Counted from the stretch's first letter, positions 52,068 to 62,010 are shown. The stretch is 64,000 bases of DNA from Marinobacter sp. JH2 (GCF_004353225.1 NZ_CP037934.1:124001-188000), one strand, 5' to 3'. Translations and numbers: made by a program. Notes: generated by a model from the sequence alone, not told the origin.

Positions 52068-53066
52068 TTAACTGATAAGCGCAGGCGTTACGACTGCGCC
52101 ACCCACAAGCAGGGCGACAAAGAGTAAGGACGCGAGAACAAACGGCTTCAACCCCAAGTGCCGAAGAGCTTCGATTCGAGTCTGAAACCCGAGAGCGGCC
52201 ATCGCCATGGTCATAGCGATTTGTCCGGCAAGCACCAGCGTGCTTTGGGCCGTTTGTGGCAGGTGCAGCAGGCTGTTTAAGCCGACGACGGCCATAAAGC
52301 CAAAGGCGAACCAGGGAATCGTGATCTTGTTGGTTGTCCCGGCAGCGTCATCGGTTTTATTCCGATTGCGGGTCCAGATCTGACCGATGATCAGTAGAAA
52401 CGGAACCAGAAGCATAACCCGAACCAGTTTTACGATGACCGCATTGGCCATCGCCTCCTCGCCCACCGCATTGCCTGCTGCTACCACTTGTGCCACTTCG
52501 TGAACCGTGGAACCAATGTATATGCCGTAGAGCCCTTCATCCCAGCCTAGCAGCGGAAACATGATCGGATAGATGAACATAGCGAGGGTGCCGAATAACA
52601 CGACTGTGGCGACCGCCATAGAAGTTGCTGCGGGTCTTGCTCGAATGGCTCCTTCGGTGGCCAGTACGGCAGCGGCGCCACAGATAGCGCTACCGGCGCT
52701 AGTAAGAATGGCGGTGTCGCGATCCAGTTTCAGCCACCGGGTGCCTAACCAATAACCTACGGTTGTGATGGTCAGGACGACCAGCGTGTCCAGCACCAGA
52801 ATCATCGGCCCCAGGCCCACCAGCTGCTGCACGGTGAGAGAAAACCCGAACAGTACGATGCCTGTCCTTAATAGCCAGCGGGAAGCAAAGCCAAGCCCGG
52901 GAGCGAGGCCTTCCAACTGCTTCCCGATTCGAAGGTTGCCGGCCACAAGACCCAATATCAACGTAAACACCAATGGCCCCAAACCGGTTTTCTGCACGGG
53001 AGGCAGTGCTGCAATGCTGTAACCAGCCAGTGTGAGTACTACGCACACTCCCAATCCCCTGAACAT
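52068..53066 (-). CDS. YeiH-family (UPF0324) putative sulfate exporter
   Basis: 332-residue inner-membrane protein with about ten helices. Family landmarks: LGPLVFTLILGLVAGN, LLRTGIVLFGFSLTVQQL, TSAGSAICGAAAVLATEG (about 132-149) and YIGSTVHEVAQVVAAGNAVG. YeiH proteins are predicted exporters of sulfate or related anions. No LysR gene is divergent from it, unlike in many genomes. A palindrome upstream (53089) may be its operator. Confidence 0.88.
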   Translation of the reverse strand: MFRGLGVCVVLTLAGYSIAALPPVQKTGLGPLVFTLILGLVAGNLRIGKQLEGLAPGLGFASRWLLRTGIVLFGFSLTVQQLVGLGPMILVLDTLVVLTITTVGYWLGTRWLKLDRDTAILTSAGSAICGAAAVLATEGAIRARPAATSMAVATVVLFGTLAMFIYPIMFPLLGWDEGLYGIYIGSTVHEVAQVVAAGNAVGEEAMANAVIVKLVRVMLLVPFLLIIGQIWTRNRNKTDDAAGTTNKITIPWFAFGFMAVVGLNSLLHLPQTAQSTLVLAGQIAMTMAMAALGFQTRIEALRHLGLKPFVLASLLFVALLVGGAVVTPALIS

Positions 53067-53088
53067 TTTCGATACTCCTAACTGATTG

Positions 53089-53102
53089 GAATATCGATAT
53101 TC
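53089..53102. promoter_or_regulatory. Palindrome upstream of yeiH
   Basis: GAATATCGATATTC, a perfect 14-bp palindrome 23 bases before the yeiH start. Position suits a repressor or activator site; the cognate regulator is not identified. Confidence 0.4.
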
Positions 53103-53166
53103 TATTTGCAGGCTAACTATCCGGGAAACAGTTGTTTTGCATTTCAGTAATCGATTTTTCAGATTT

Positions 53167-53191
53167 TAAGCTGTCGAAGCACGACAGCTTA
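53167..53191 (-). terminator. Hairpin after the TRAP large-permease gene
   Basis: Perfect 10-bp stem TAAGCTGTCG / CGACAGCTTA with a five-base loop, 16 bases beyond the dctM stop in its reading direction. Weak T-run. Confidence 0.55.
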
Positions 53192-53206
53192 TGCCTTTGT
53201 TCGAGC

Positions 53207-54511
53207 TCACTCTAAAGACGGCAGGAATAGAATGAAGTCGGGAACTGCAATCAAGAAAATCAGGATCAGAAAATCCATGACCAAGAACCAGAATATGCCT
53301 CGAAAAATAGCTGAGGTAGTAACCAGGTTTCCTACAACACTCTTGATTACAAACACATTCATGCCGATGGGGGGAGTTATCATGCCTATTTCCAGCAACT
53401 TGGTCAGTACGACTCCGAACCAGAGTAGGTTGAGCCCGGCGTTATCTACGATAGGCAGTACAATGGGAAGCGTCAGTAACATCGCACCGATGGGTTCGAG
53501 GAACATGCCCAGAAACACGTAGATGAGAACGATGGCCAAAAACAGCATGAAATAGCCGGAATTGAGGCCAATAATCAGTTCAGACAGGTAGTCTCCTGCC
53601 CCGGATAGAGCCAGAAATCGAGTAAGCAGGCTGGCGCCAACCGCGATAATGATAAGAGCGCCAGTTGTCATCAGAGTCTCAAGGATTGCGTTGCGGAAAC
53701 GTGTCCAGTTGAGGCTGCGCTTCAGCGCTGCGACGACGAGTGAAAGAAAAGCACCAACAGCGCCAGCCTCGGTAGCGGTGAATATACCGCCAAACAAACC
53801 GCTAAAGATGCCAACCATAATCAGCAGTACGGGCCAGGTATCCTTCAGTGCGCGGATTTTCTCGGCGGTAGGGATAACTTCATTCGTATCAGGTGCGAGC
53901 GAGGGGTTCAGCTTCACGCGGACCAGAATCACCGTGATATAGCCGATAGCGGTCAAAATGCCTGCGCTGATGCCACCCAGGAAAAGCCCGGTTATAGACT
54001 GCTGCGCAATGATGCCGTAAAGGATCATGATGATTGACGGAGGTATCAGAGCTCCAATGGTTCCTGCGACAGCAACGGTGCCCGTGGCCAGTTCAGGATG
54101 GTAGCGATGACGTATCATTTCCGGGACGGCGATCCTGCCCATAGCCGCAGAGCAAGCGACGGATGATCCGGAAACCGCCGCAAACCCCGCTGATCCGAAT
54201 ACTGCTGCAATGGCCAGTCCCCCAGGTATGCCTGATAGCCACATTCGGGCTGCACGAAACATCCCTTGTGTTAGCTGTGTGTGATAACAAACAAACCCCA
54301 GTAGCAAAAACATAGGCACTGAGCTCAAGACCCAGTTCGAGGCGAACTGGTAAGGAATGATGCCGAGTGAACCCCATGCGATGTTCCAGCCCATCATGTA
54401 CCAGAGCCCGCCGAATGAAACCCCGATTAAAGACACTCCAATCGGCACTCTTAGAGCAAGAAGTGCAACCAATATTCCGAGTCCGGATAGCCCAATTTGT
54501 ACGTCTGACAT
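53207..54511 (-). CDS. dctM: TRAP transporter large permease (DctM type)
   Basis: 434-residue inner-membrane protein with 11-13 helices of the ion-transporter superfamily. Landmarks: ALRVPIGVSLIGVSFGG, GSAGFAAVSGSSVACSAAMG (substrate-gate segment), VAGTIGALIPPSIIMILYGI and ITPPIGMNVFVIKSV. Together with the DctQ subunit (two bases upstream) and a DctP binding protein (60461, across the acetoacetyl-CoA synthetase gene) it forms a Na+-driven uptake system for an organic acid. Confidence 0.93.
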   Translation of the reverse strand: MSDVQIGLSGLGILVALLALRVPIGVSLIGVSFGGLWYMMGWNIAWGSLGIIPYQFASNWVLSSVPMFLLLGFVCYHTQLTQGMFRAARMWLSGIPGGLAIAAVFGSAGFAAVSGSSVACSAAMGRIAVPEMIRHRYHPELATGTVAVAGTIGALIPPSIIMILYGIIAQQSITGLFLGGISAGILTAIGYITVILVRVKLNPSLAPDTNEVIPTAEKIRALKDTWPVLLIMVGIFSGLFGGIFTATEAGAVGAFLSLVVAALKRSLNWTRFRNAILETLMTTGALIIIAVGASLLTRFLALSGAGDYLSELIIGLNSGYFMLFLAIVLIYVFLGMFLEPIGAMLLTLPIVLPIVDNAGLNLLWFGVVLTKLLEIGMITPPIGMNVFVIKSVVGNLVTTSAIFRGIFWFLVMDFLILIFLIAVPDFILFLPSLE

Positions 54512-54513
54512 TG

Positions 54514-55068
54514 TTATTTCCCCATCCCGTCATTTGCGTCCAGATCATCGGCTTCTGCTGTCGCCGTATTTAATCCGGATGTCGTTCCGAGGCAGGAACT
54601 TGCCAGTTTGTATATAACCACCAGCGTCATAAGCCCACAGCCAAGGGGCAGCACGTAATAGGTAATCCAAATAGGAATGGCGTCGCTGCCTTGTATAACC
54701 GAAGCGCCAAAGCTTCGTTTTTTCTCTGCTTCGTCCCACGTGCGAACCGTCAGCAAAGAAAAGACGATGGTCGATAGAAGGAATGAAAGACGTTCCAGAT
54801 TTCGCTGCATCCACAGCGGGAGTCGGGCCGTAATGACTTCGACTGAAATATGAGCGTTTTTTTGTTCCGCGAATGCCAGGGGGATGAATACTGCAATGAC
54901 CATGTAGTAATAGGAAACTATTGAAATGGTACCCGGAATGGGCGAATTAAGAAGGTAACGGCTAGCAACATCCAGAGTGATGTGCAGCATCATTAATGCG
55001 ATTGCGAGTCCACCGAGGATGGTCATCAAATTCGTGACCATCGATAAAAATCGACCAATACCGTACAT
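54514..55068 (-). CDS. dctQ: TRAP transporter small permease (DctQ type)
   Basis: 184 residues with four helices: MTILGGLAIALMMLHITLDV, VSYYYMVIAVFIPLAFAEQK (with the FAEQKNAHI-type family motif), FLLSTIVFSLLTVRTWDEAE and ITYYVLPLGCGLMTLVVIYK. The start is ATG 55068, with GGGGA before it; a GTG four codons upstream is the longer alternative. Confidence 0.9.
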   Translation of the reverse strand: MYGIGRFLSMVTNLMTILGGLAIALMMLHITLDVASRYLLNSPIPGTISIVSYYYMVIAVFIPLAFAEQKNAHISVEVITARLPLWMQRNLERLSFLLSTIVFSLLTVRTWDEAEKKRSFGASVIQGSDAIPIWITYYVLPLGCGLMTLVVIYKLASSCLGTTSGLNTATAEADDLDANDGMGK

Positions 55069-55351
55069 GCTAATCCCCACTACGGCCCGCAGGGAGCCGG
55101 TTTGTTTTTATTGAGTCTGTGTGCGTAAGCATCGACTGCGGCAAGGCGGTCATGGCCTTGCCGACAATAGGTGAATTCAAGAATAAGCGTGCGGGGTTTG
55201 TGCAACATCGTCGTAATCGACGAATTCGGGTACGAAGGCTGTGTTTCAGGGAGTATTGCTGGGGCTTCCATTTTCTATGGTAGGCTTTTGCTCCGCTATG
55301 TGAACGATAAGAAGTGAATGACCACGCTCGAAATGTCCACTGAATGGGTGG

Positions 55352-58102
55352 ATGGTAATCGAATTAGCACTGGAGCAGTTAAGCGCTATGCCTGTTTCTC
55401 ACACGCTCAAGCGTGTTTTGATGGTGAGTAAACTCAATCCACCGGCATCCAGAGCCGCTCAAGTTGAGCGTGCGGAGCTGTGCCAGAAAATAGTGTCGGC
55501 TACTGCGGCTAAGTTGATCGTCGTTCGCGCGTCAGCAGGATTTGGCAAGACCACTGCCATGGCCCAGAGTATGTCCAGGATGAGCAGCGACGGAATTGCT
55601 ACGGCCTGGCTTACGATCGATGATGCAGACAATGATGTCTCACGATTTTTGTTTTGCTTAAACGCGTCAGTGGCAAAATTGACCGAAAATAACACCCACG
55701 CCGGCGATGAAGAGGCGATTGAGAGCCAAACTGCCAGCGAGGCGGCCTTTAATATAGTCGCTCGGCTATCTGAAAACCGATCTGCATTTGCTCTGTTTAT
55801 TGATGATTTTGAAAAAATTCATGAGCAATCGGTTCTCGGACTCATTCGGGAAATTATCGAGCATTTGCCCGCAAACGGACAAATCGTTATAGGGTCCCGG
55901 CACTTGCCAGAATTGGGGCTCGGGCGTCTGAGAGCGCGTGGCCAGTTGCTGGAAATTGAGGTTTCGGAGTTGCGCTTTTCAGTTGATGAGACGGCCGACT
56001 TTTTGGTGAACCGACGGCAGTTGGAATTGACGCAAGACGACCTCATTCGTATTCATGATCGTTCTGAAGGTTGGGTCACTGCGCTTTGGCTGACGTCTTT
56101 AGCGCTAGAGGGAAATACGAACCCGCAGTCTTTCATTCAGCGCTTTTCCGGTGAAAACGATGCCGTTGCAGAATACCTCGCTCACGACGTACTTGAGCAG
56201 CAGCCCGAGGAAATAAAAACTTTTCTGCTACGTACAAGCATTCTTCGCCACCTGACGCCGTCTCTTTGCAGCGCATTGGTGCCGGGCAGTGATAGCGAAG
56301 CAATGTTGCGTTACCTGGATACGCGAAGTGCTTTTCTGGCGCCTATTGAGCACGAACAGCTTACCTACCGTTATCACAGTTTATTTGCCGAGTTTTTACG
56401 CTCCGTGCTATACGCGCGGTACCCATACAAGGTGGCGGGCCTTCATCTGGCGGCCTCAAAATGGTACGAGAATGCTGGGCGCTTTGTTCCTGCGATTGGT
56501 CACGCGATCGAGGGGTGCGCGTTTGATCGTGCCATGAGCCTGTTGAGTGCGCATGCTGAGCAGTTGTTGTCTCAGGGTCGGATGAAGCTTCTCGCGCGTT
56601 GGTTGGGCGAACTCCCGGCGGATCAGCTTAAGAAAAATGAGCTGCTTGAAATGATTTATATCTGGGCGATTGGGTTTACCCGTGGCCCGGATGAAGCGTT
56701 TGAGATGCTCTCGAGCACGTGTCTGGAGGCTTCAGGAAGCCCGATCATTAAATCGCACATTCTTGCGTTCAAGCCTTTGATGATGGGCATGATGGATCGT
56801 TACGAGGAGGCAAGTGAGCTTGGCCGCACGGAGGATCACGAGCTCTCGGGTTTAGCGCCTTTTGCCGATATCGTCTCAATTAATTCCCGCGCGAACGTTT
56901 TTTCTGTCATGGGTAACTACGACCAGGCCCGCCAACTTATTGATGGAGCAAGAGACGCTCAGTTTAGTCATTCGAGTTCTTTCAACTCGATGTACTCAGA
57001 GTCATTGGAAGGGTTGATTGATCTTCAGGAAGGGCGACAAAAACAAGCGGCCGCACGTTTTCGTCTGGCTGTCGGTGCTACCGGGCCGACTTACGATTTT
57101 AGCCATACCAGCGGAAATGCTTGGGCTGGCGTATTACATGCCAATACCGTTTACGAAGCGAACAACCTGGAATTGGCAGCCCGCTTGTTGCACGTCTATG
57201 GCCCGCTGGTCCGCGAGGCCGGGTTGCCTGACCACATGCTGATCAGCGACATTATGTTGTCGAGGTTAGCGTTTAACTGCGGGGATGTTGACAGGGCATT
57301 TCAAGCTTTGACTGAGCTGGAGCACATGGGGAGGACCAGAAGACTGCCAAGGGTAGTGGCAACGGCCAGGCTGGAGCGTTCCCGGCTGTTTTTGGCGCAA
57401 GATCGGCCTGATGCGGCAAAGCAGGAACTTGACCGGGCGGGAAACGAAGAGCTTTGGCGGCGGGTTCGTAAACACCGAATGCCTGCAAACGACCTACAGT
57501 ACATAGAGATGGCCCGCATACGGTGGGAGGTGATTGCAGGTGACGCTGAAGGCGCGCTTGCGCCACTTGAGGTGGAGATAGCAGACGCCCAAAACTGCTC
57601 CTTATACCGGCGGGTTTTGAAGTTAAAGTTGTTCAAAGCTATTGCGTTGTATCGCTGTAACCGTCCGGAAGATTCAATTGCAGTGTTGGCCGATATTCTG
57701 CCAACCTGCTGCGCGGAGGGGTACGTACGCTTGTTCGTAGATGAAGGCGCAGCTGCAGGCACTGTGATCAAACTCTACCATCAAGCCTTTCGGGAGGCCA
57801 GCTATCAGAGTGATCCGGTTTTCGTCAGTTATCTTGAAAGTTTGATTGAAGCGTTTGGGCCTGCCTTGTTGTCGACAACGGTATTGCCTGAAGCTGACGA
57901 CATGATCCTGAATGCTCTGACGCGCAAAGAGGCCAGGGTGTTACAGCTATTGTCAGAAGGGTACTCAAACGGCGCTATGGCCGAGAAATTGTTTGTCTCG
58001 GACAGCACTGTCCGCACCCACCTACGCAACATAAATTCCAAGCTGAATGCCTCCAGCCGAACTCAAGCTGTTGCCATTGCGCGGCGGCATGGGCTTGTGT
58101 GA
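55352..58102 (+). CDS. MalT/AlkS-type LuxR-family ATP-binding activator (LAL)
   Basis: 916 residues. P-loop ASAGFGKTT (about 60-68), Walker B-like FALFIDDFEKI, a helical repeat sensor region (about 380-850) and a C-terminal LuxR helix-turn-helix (LTRKEARVLQLLSEGYSNGA, then VRTHLRNINSKLNASSRTQA). These large activators respond to a small inducer and ATP. It is divergent from the dctQM operon and adjacent to the ligase gene, so it very likely controls them. Start uncertain: ATG 55388 or 55421 would give a shorter protein. Confidence 0.9.
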   Translation: MVIELALEQLSAMPVSHTLKRVLMVSKLNPPASRAAQVERAELCQKIVSATAAKLIVVRASAGFGKTTAMAQSMSRMSSDGIATAWLTIDDADNDVSRFLFCLNASVAKLTENNTHAGDEEAIESQTASEAAFNIVARLSENRSAFALFIDDFEKIHEQSVLGLIREIIEHLPANGQIVIGSRHLPELGLGRLRARGQLLEIEVSELRFSVDETADFLVNRRQLELTQDDLIRIHDRSEGWVTALWLTSLALEGNTNPQSFIQRFSGENDAVAEYLAHDVLEQQPEEIKTFLLRTSILRHLTPSLCSALVPGSDSEAMLRYLDTRSAFLAPIEHEQLTYRYHSLFAEFLRSVLYARYPYKVAGLHLAASKWYENAGRFVPAIGHAIEGCAFDRAMSLLSAHAEQLLSQGRMKLLARWLGELPADQLKKNELLEMIYIWAIGFTRGPDEAFEMLSSTCLEASGSPIIKSHILAFKPLMMGMMDRYEEASELGRTEDHELSGLAPFADIVSINSRANVFSVMGNYDQARQLIDGARDAQFSHSSSFNSMYSESLEGLIDLQEGRQKQAAARFRLAVGATGPTYDFSHTSGNAWAGVLHANTVYEANNLELAARLLHVYGPLVREAGLPDHMLISDIMLSRLAFNCGDVDRAFQALTELEHMGRTRRLPRVVATARLERSRLFLAQDRPDAAKQELDRAGNEELWRRVRKHRMPANDLQYIEMARIRWEVIAGDAEGALAPLEVEIADAQNCSLYRRVLKLKLFKAIALYRCNRPEDSIAVLADILPTCCAEGYVRLFVDEGAAAGTVIKLYHQAFREASYQSDPVFVSYLESLIEAFGPALLSTTVLPEADDMILNALTRKEARVLQLLSEGYSNGAMAEKLFVSDSTVRTHLRNINSKLNASSRTQAVAIARRHGLV

Positions 58103-58167
58103 GGCGGCCCCTCGTAGGGAGCCGCAGCTTCTAAATGGGAAGCTTGCGGCGCCCTGAGGCCTCTTCT

Positions 58168-60144
58168 TCAGGTAATGGCGGTTTTGTGCTGTTTTGCAAA
58201 CTCTACGAAATAGTTAAGGCTGTTTGGGTTGACCATGGCGTCGGGATTGGCGACGCTCTGTTGGGGGGCTCCCTGCAACAGTTTTTTGACCGGTAATTCC
58301 ATTTTTTTGCCTGTTAACGTCCGGGGAATCTCAGTGACTTCAACGATGTCGTTCGGCACGTGCCGGGCTGAGAGGTGGGTGCGTATGGCGCTACGAAGGC
58401 GTTGGTCCAGTTCGGTTGTGAGCGACGAGCCTTCGCGTAATACTACAAACAATGGCATGTAGGGATCGCGCCCCAAGTATTCCAAGTCGACCACCAGACT
58501 GTCCACAATCTCCTGAGCCTCTTCAACAACGCGATATATTTCGCTTGTGCCCATTCGGATTCCTTGGCGGTTGATCGTGGTGTCTGAACGGCCGTAAATG
58601 ACTGCGCCGCCCCGAGGCGTTATACGCACCCAATCACCATGCCTCCACAGTTTCGGGAAGACGTCGAAATAGCTTTCGTGATAGCGCTGGCCATTGTCAT
58701 CTCCCCAAAAATACAGGGGCATCGATGGCATGGGTTTGGTGACGACCAGTTCGCCTACCTCGTCTTCAATGACGTTGCCGCTATCATCCATCGCGTAAAC
58801 GGCCGTGCCCAAAGTACGACACTGCATTTCACCTTCATAAAGAGGCATGATTGGGCAGGAGCCGACATAAAACGCAGCGACGTCTGTGCCTCCGCTAATC
58901 GGTGCAATCAGCACGTCACCAAACTGATCTTTAATCCACTTGTATCCTTGTTCAGGCAAGGGGGAACCGGTTGATCCAATGGAGCGAATTTTTTTGAGGT
59001 CTGCAATCTGGTCGATCTCAACACCAGCTTTCAGACAGCTTAGATAATACGCCGCGCCAGCCCCGAAAAAGGTTGCCTCGGCTTCTTCTGCAAAACGCCA
59101 AAGTGTTCCCAGATCGGGGTAGCCTGGATTTCCGTCGAACAGGCAGATAGTTGACCCAAGCAAAAGGCCACTAATCTGGCAATTCCACATGATCCAGCCC
59201 GTGGTCGAGAACCACATATAGTGATCCTGGGGGCCAAGGTCCATATGAAGGCCGTGGCCGAGCATGCCTTCAAGCAATGCACCGCCATGGCCGTGGACAA
59301 TTGGCTTCGGCATGCCTGTAGTGCCCGACGAATAGACGATCCAGAGAGGGTGGTCAAACGGAAGGTGCTCAAACTTCATGGGAACGTCGTGCCCTAGTAA
59401 ATCGTCCCATAAGGTTGCATTTTCAAGCCGGGCATCGGGCTTTAAATAGGGCAGAAGAATCACGTTTTCCAGTGTCGGAAGTTCGATTTTGAGATTTTTC
59501 AGAACCTCAAGACGATCGAAATCCTTGCCTCCGTACCTGTAGCCATCTACCGCCAGCATGACTTTTGGATCAATCTGTCGGAAACGATCGGTCACGCTTC
59601 GAACACCCATATCCGGTGAGCAGCTGGACCAGATTGCGCCGATGCTTGCGCAAGCATAAAACGCGATGACAGCTTCCGGAATGTTTGGGAGGTAGGCAAC
59701 AACCCGGTCGCCTGGCTCAACGCCCATTTGCCTTAAAGCAAAGGCGACTGATGCTATCTGGCTGCGCATTTCCTCCCAGGAGATGGACTCGGTCGGGCGT
59801 AATTCTGAACGAGATATAATGGCTGCACGATCCGGGTTTTCGTGGTGAAAACGAAAAGCCTGCTCTGCAAAATTTAGCCGGGCACCTTCGAACCATTTAG
59901 CGCCGGGCATTTCGTGACTGCTCAGAACCCGTCGATAAGGGGTAGTTGACTGAATGTCATAGAATTCCCAAAACGCAGCCCAAAAATCTTCCAGAGCTTC
60001 TACCGACCATTCCCAAAGCGAATTGTAATCAGTGAAGTACAGCGATTTTGTCTCGCCAAGCCAGTCCATGAAGCCTTTGATCTGACTCTGCTCGATGCGC
60101 GCTTGGCTTGGCTGCCACAGCGGTTTGGGAGTGACTGCTGTCAT
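58168..60144 (-). CDS. Acetoacetyl-CoA synthetase (acetoacetate-CoA ligase)
   Basis: 658 residues, typical length. ANL superfamily: AMP-binding P-loop VYSSGTTGMPKPIVHGHGG (about 268-286), STTGWIMWN, GDWVRITPRGGAVIYGRSD (adenylation hinge), INRQGIRMGTSEIY and PRTLTGKKMELPVKK with the catalytic Lys. It activates acetoacetate (or a similar beta-keto acid) to its CoA ester, which thiolase can split. AGAGG precedes the ATG. Flanked by the TRAP genes and LAL activator, it probably handles what they import. Confidence 0.92.
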   Translation of the reverse strand: MTAVTPKPLWQPSQARIEQSQIKGFMDWLGETKSLYFTDYNSLWEWSVEALEDFWAAFWEFYDIQSTTPYRRVLSSHEMPGAKWFEGARLNFAEQAFRFHHENPDRAAIISRSELRPTESISWEEMRSQIASVAFALRQMGVEPGDRVVAYLPNIPEAVIAFYACASIGAIWSSCSPDMGVRSVTDRFRQIDPKVMLAVDGYRYGGKDFDRLEVLKNLKIELPTLENVILLPYLKPDARLENATLWDDLLGHDVPMKFEHLPFDHPLWIVYSSGTTGMPKPIVHGHGGALLEGMLGHGLHMDLGPQDHYMWFSTTGWIMWNCQISGLLLGSTICLFDGNPGYPDLGTLWRFAEEAEATFFGAGAAYYLSCLKAGVEIDQIADLKKIRSIGSTGSPLPEQGYKWIKDQFGDVLIAPISGGTDVAAFYVGSCPIMPLYEGEMQCRTLGTAVYAMDDSGNVIEDEVGELVVTKPMPSMPLYFWGDDNGQRYHESYFDVFPKLWRHGDWVRITPRGGAVIYGRSDTTINRQGIRMGTSEIYRVVEEAQEIVDSLVVDLEYLGRDPYMPLFVVLREGSSLTTELDQRLRSAIRTHLSARHVPNDIVEVTEIPRTLTGKKMELPVKKLLQGAPQQSVANPDAMVNPNSLNYFVEFAKQHKTAIT

Positions 60145-60460
60145 GTTAGAACCTCTAGCATATTGTTGTTGACGGGGAGGTGCGCACAGCTCGCTCCTCG
60201 GGAACCCTGTTTATAATGAGTCGATGATCCTGTAACAGACATCGTCTGAAACGACGAAAAGTACATTCGGTGGCTGAGTGTTTGGAACGCTTCCGTTGAG
60301 ATGGAATATGGATGCCAATGAAAGATTCGTCGCTTTCGACGATTTCGAAGCGTTTGATTTACTCCCAACATGATATGGCCGGTGCGAGCTCCCAATAATC
60401 CTGCCTGGCGAACGTCGGCAACTGACTACAACAATATTGAGCATATACAGGTGAATAATA
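60145..60460. other. Divergent promoter region (ligase / TRAP binding protein)
   Basis: 316 bases between divergent start codons. It should hold the promoters of both genes and, by context, sites for the LAL activator. Short partly symmetrical elements around CGACGA/TCGTCT occur near 60240-60350, but none is convincing. No gene is seen. Confidence 0.5.
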
Positions 60461-61612
60461 ATGAACCGTCCAAACAGACTTAAACGTGGGGTACTTTCGG
60501 CCATTCTCGCGGGAGTAGCGATAACCGGAGTGGTGGAAGCAAAACAATTGAGCTACGCCACGGGATATTCACCAGGCTCCATCGGGGCAAAGGCTGCTGA
60601 GGTTTTTGCGAAAGATGTTGAAACTCATTCCGGCGGTGAGCTGACAGCAAAAGTGTATGCGCAGTCGTTACTGGGGTTTAGCGAAATTCCTCCCGGTATT
60701 CGGGACGGGATGGCGGACAGCGGGCTGGTTTTAACACCGTATTTCCCATCTGATTTTCCGAGTACCAATCTTGCCACTGAGCTCACAATGCTCATTGAAA
60801 TGGTTGATGCACCCACGGAGAATGTAGGTCTGGCCTTTGCCGGTGCGATGGCTGAGTATGTTTTCTTTAATTGCCCAAGTTGCGTCACTGAATACAAACA
60901 ACAAAACCAACTGTTTCTGGGCGGCGGCGGCACCTCGTCATATTTCCTGATTTGCAACAAGCCGGTAAGCACTCTGGAAGATATAAAAGGTAAGCGCCTG
61001 CGCATAGGCGGTGCTCAATGGGCACGCTGGGCCGACGAAGTGGGTGCAACTGCGGTGTCTATTCCTCAGCATGAAACCTACGAAGCCTTGAGCCAGGGTG
61101 TTGTGGATTGCTCCGTGCACTCAGCGCCTGAGCTAACCATTGTAAAGTTGATGGAAGTGACGTCTGACATGACACCGAATATGCCAGGCGGTGTCTTCTC
61201 CGGTGTTGCCAACAATATCAATGCTGACGTATGGAAAAGTCTGAAGCCTAGCGAACGTAGAACGATGCTTCACGCTTCGGCCGCGCATGCCAGTGCCCTT
61301 AGCTGGGGGTATGCTCAGGCAGCCGTCGAAAATATGAAAACTGCCGAAGAGCAAGGCATTAACGTTCACGAGGCGGGTGCGAGTCTGGTGAAAGTCACGC
61401 GCGAATTTATCGAGCAGGATTTGAAGGCTATCGCTTCCAAGTACGCAGATAACCACGGTCTGACATCGTCCACTCAATTAGTGGAGTCCTTCCGCTCGTT
61501 GTTAACCAAATGGGTGACACTTGTGAAGGATGTGGATAGCAGCGAAGAGCTGACGCAGATTTATTGGGATGAGGTGTACTCTAAAGTGGATGTCGAAAGC
61601 TACGGGCAATAG
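60461..61612 (+). CDS. dctP: TRAP transporter solute-binding protein (DctP type)
   Basis: 383 residues with a signal peptide (about 1-27, VEA-KQ). Landmarks: YSPGSIGAKAAEVFAKDVET, LRIGGAQWARWADEVGATAV (the Arg that usually contacts the substrate carboxylate) and HETYEALSQGVVDCSVHSAP. Two Cys pairs in CPSC and ICNKP/VDCSV. Periplasmic; delivers the ligand to DctQM. AGGTG precedes the ATG. Confidence 0.92.
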   Translation: MNRPNRLKRGVLSAILAGVAITGVVEAKQLSYATGYSPGSIGAKAAEVFAKDVETHSGGELTAKVYAQSLLGFSEIPPGIRDGMADSGLVLTPYFPSDFPSTNLATELTMLIEMVDAPTENVGLAFAGAMAEYVFFNCPSCVTEYKQQNQLFLGGGGTSSYFLICNKPVSTLEDIKGKRLRIGGAQWARWADEVGATAVSIPQHETYEALSQGVVDCSVHSAPELTIVKLMEVTSDMTPNMPGGVFSGVANNINADVWKSLKPSERRTMLHASAAHASALSWGYAQAAVENMKTAEEQGINVHEAGASLVKVTREFIEQDLKAIASKYADNHGLTSSTQLVESFRSLLTKWVTLVKDVDSSEELTQIYWDEVYSKVDVESYGQ

Positions 61613-61800
61613 AGTCGGCAGGGTTAATTAGTCGCTGTCCAAAGTGGCAAGACAGGCGGAGAAATTGCCGGTGGGGCGTTTCTTCGTCTGGTTTACAAAA
61701 GTGCTTTTGCTTACATTTCAAACAATTTATTTCTAATTCCTATAGTATGGAAGCTTAGGTTGGTAAATAAACCGAAACCGAAGTGGAAGAGGTAATTTAA

Positions 61801-61959
61801 ATGAGTAAGAAGAACGAAAAAGCGACTTTAACTTCAGCCACGATTGAAGAGCAGACCGCTGCATTTCTAAAAGCGGGCGGTACGGTTGAGCAAGTAGGTA
61901 AGGGCAAGAGTGGGCAAACGTTCCCCACCGGTTCAAGGCAGATCAGTCTGAAGAAGTAA
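61801..61959 (+). CDS. Small hypothetical protein (52 residues)
   Basis: Begins MSKKNEKATLTSATIEEQTA and ends GKSGQTFPTGSRQISLKK. Lys/Thr/Gly-rich, no membrane helix. A GAGG ribosome site lies nine bases before the ATG, and a strong terminator follows 23 bases after the stop, so it looks like a real expressed gene. The C-terminal TFPTGSRQ stretch recalls short regulator-like proteins of pseudomonads, but I cannot name the family. Confidence 0.7.
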   Translation: MSKKNEKATLTSATIEEQTAAFLKAGGTVEQVGKGKSGQTFPTGSRQISLKK

Positions 61960-61982
61960 TCGAGTATTTTTCTGATCGCAAT

Positions 61983-62010
61983 AAAAAAGGCAGCCTAGGC
62001 TGCCTTTTTT
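61983..62010. terminator. Perfect bidirectional terminator
   Basis: AAAAAAGGCAGCC-TA-GGCTGCCTTTTTT, a perfect 13-bp complementary arm pair with A and T runs, between the small protein gene (+) and the convergent cold-shock gene (-). Confidence 0.95.

Noticed and set aside
55080..55271. 63-codon frame before the DctQ gene
   Set aside because: Lies in the promoter region between divergent genes; no homology or start signal.
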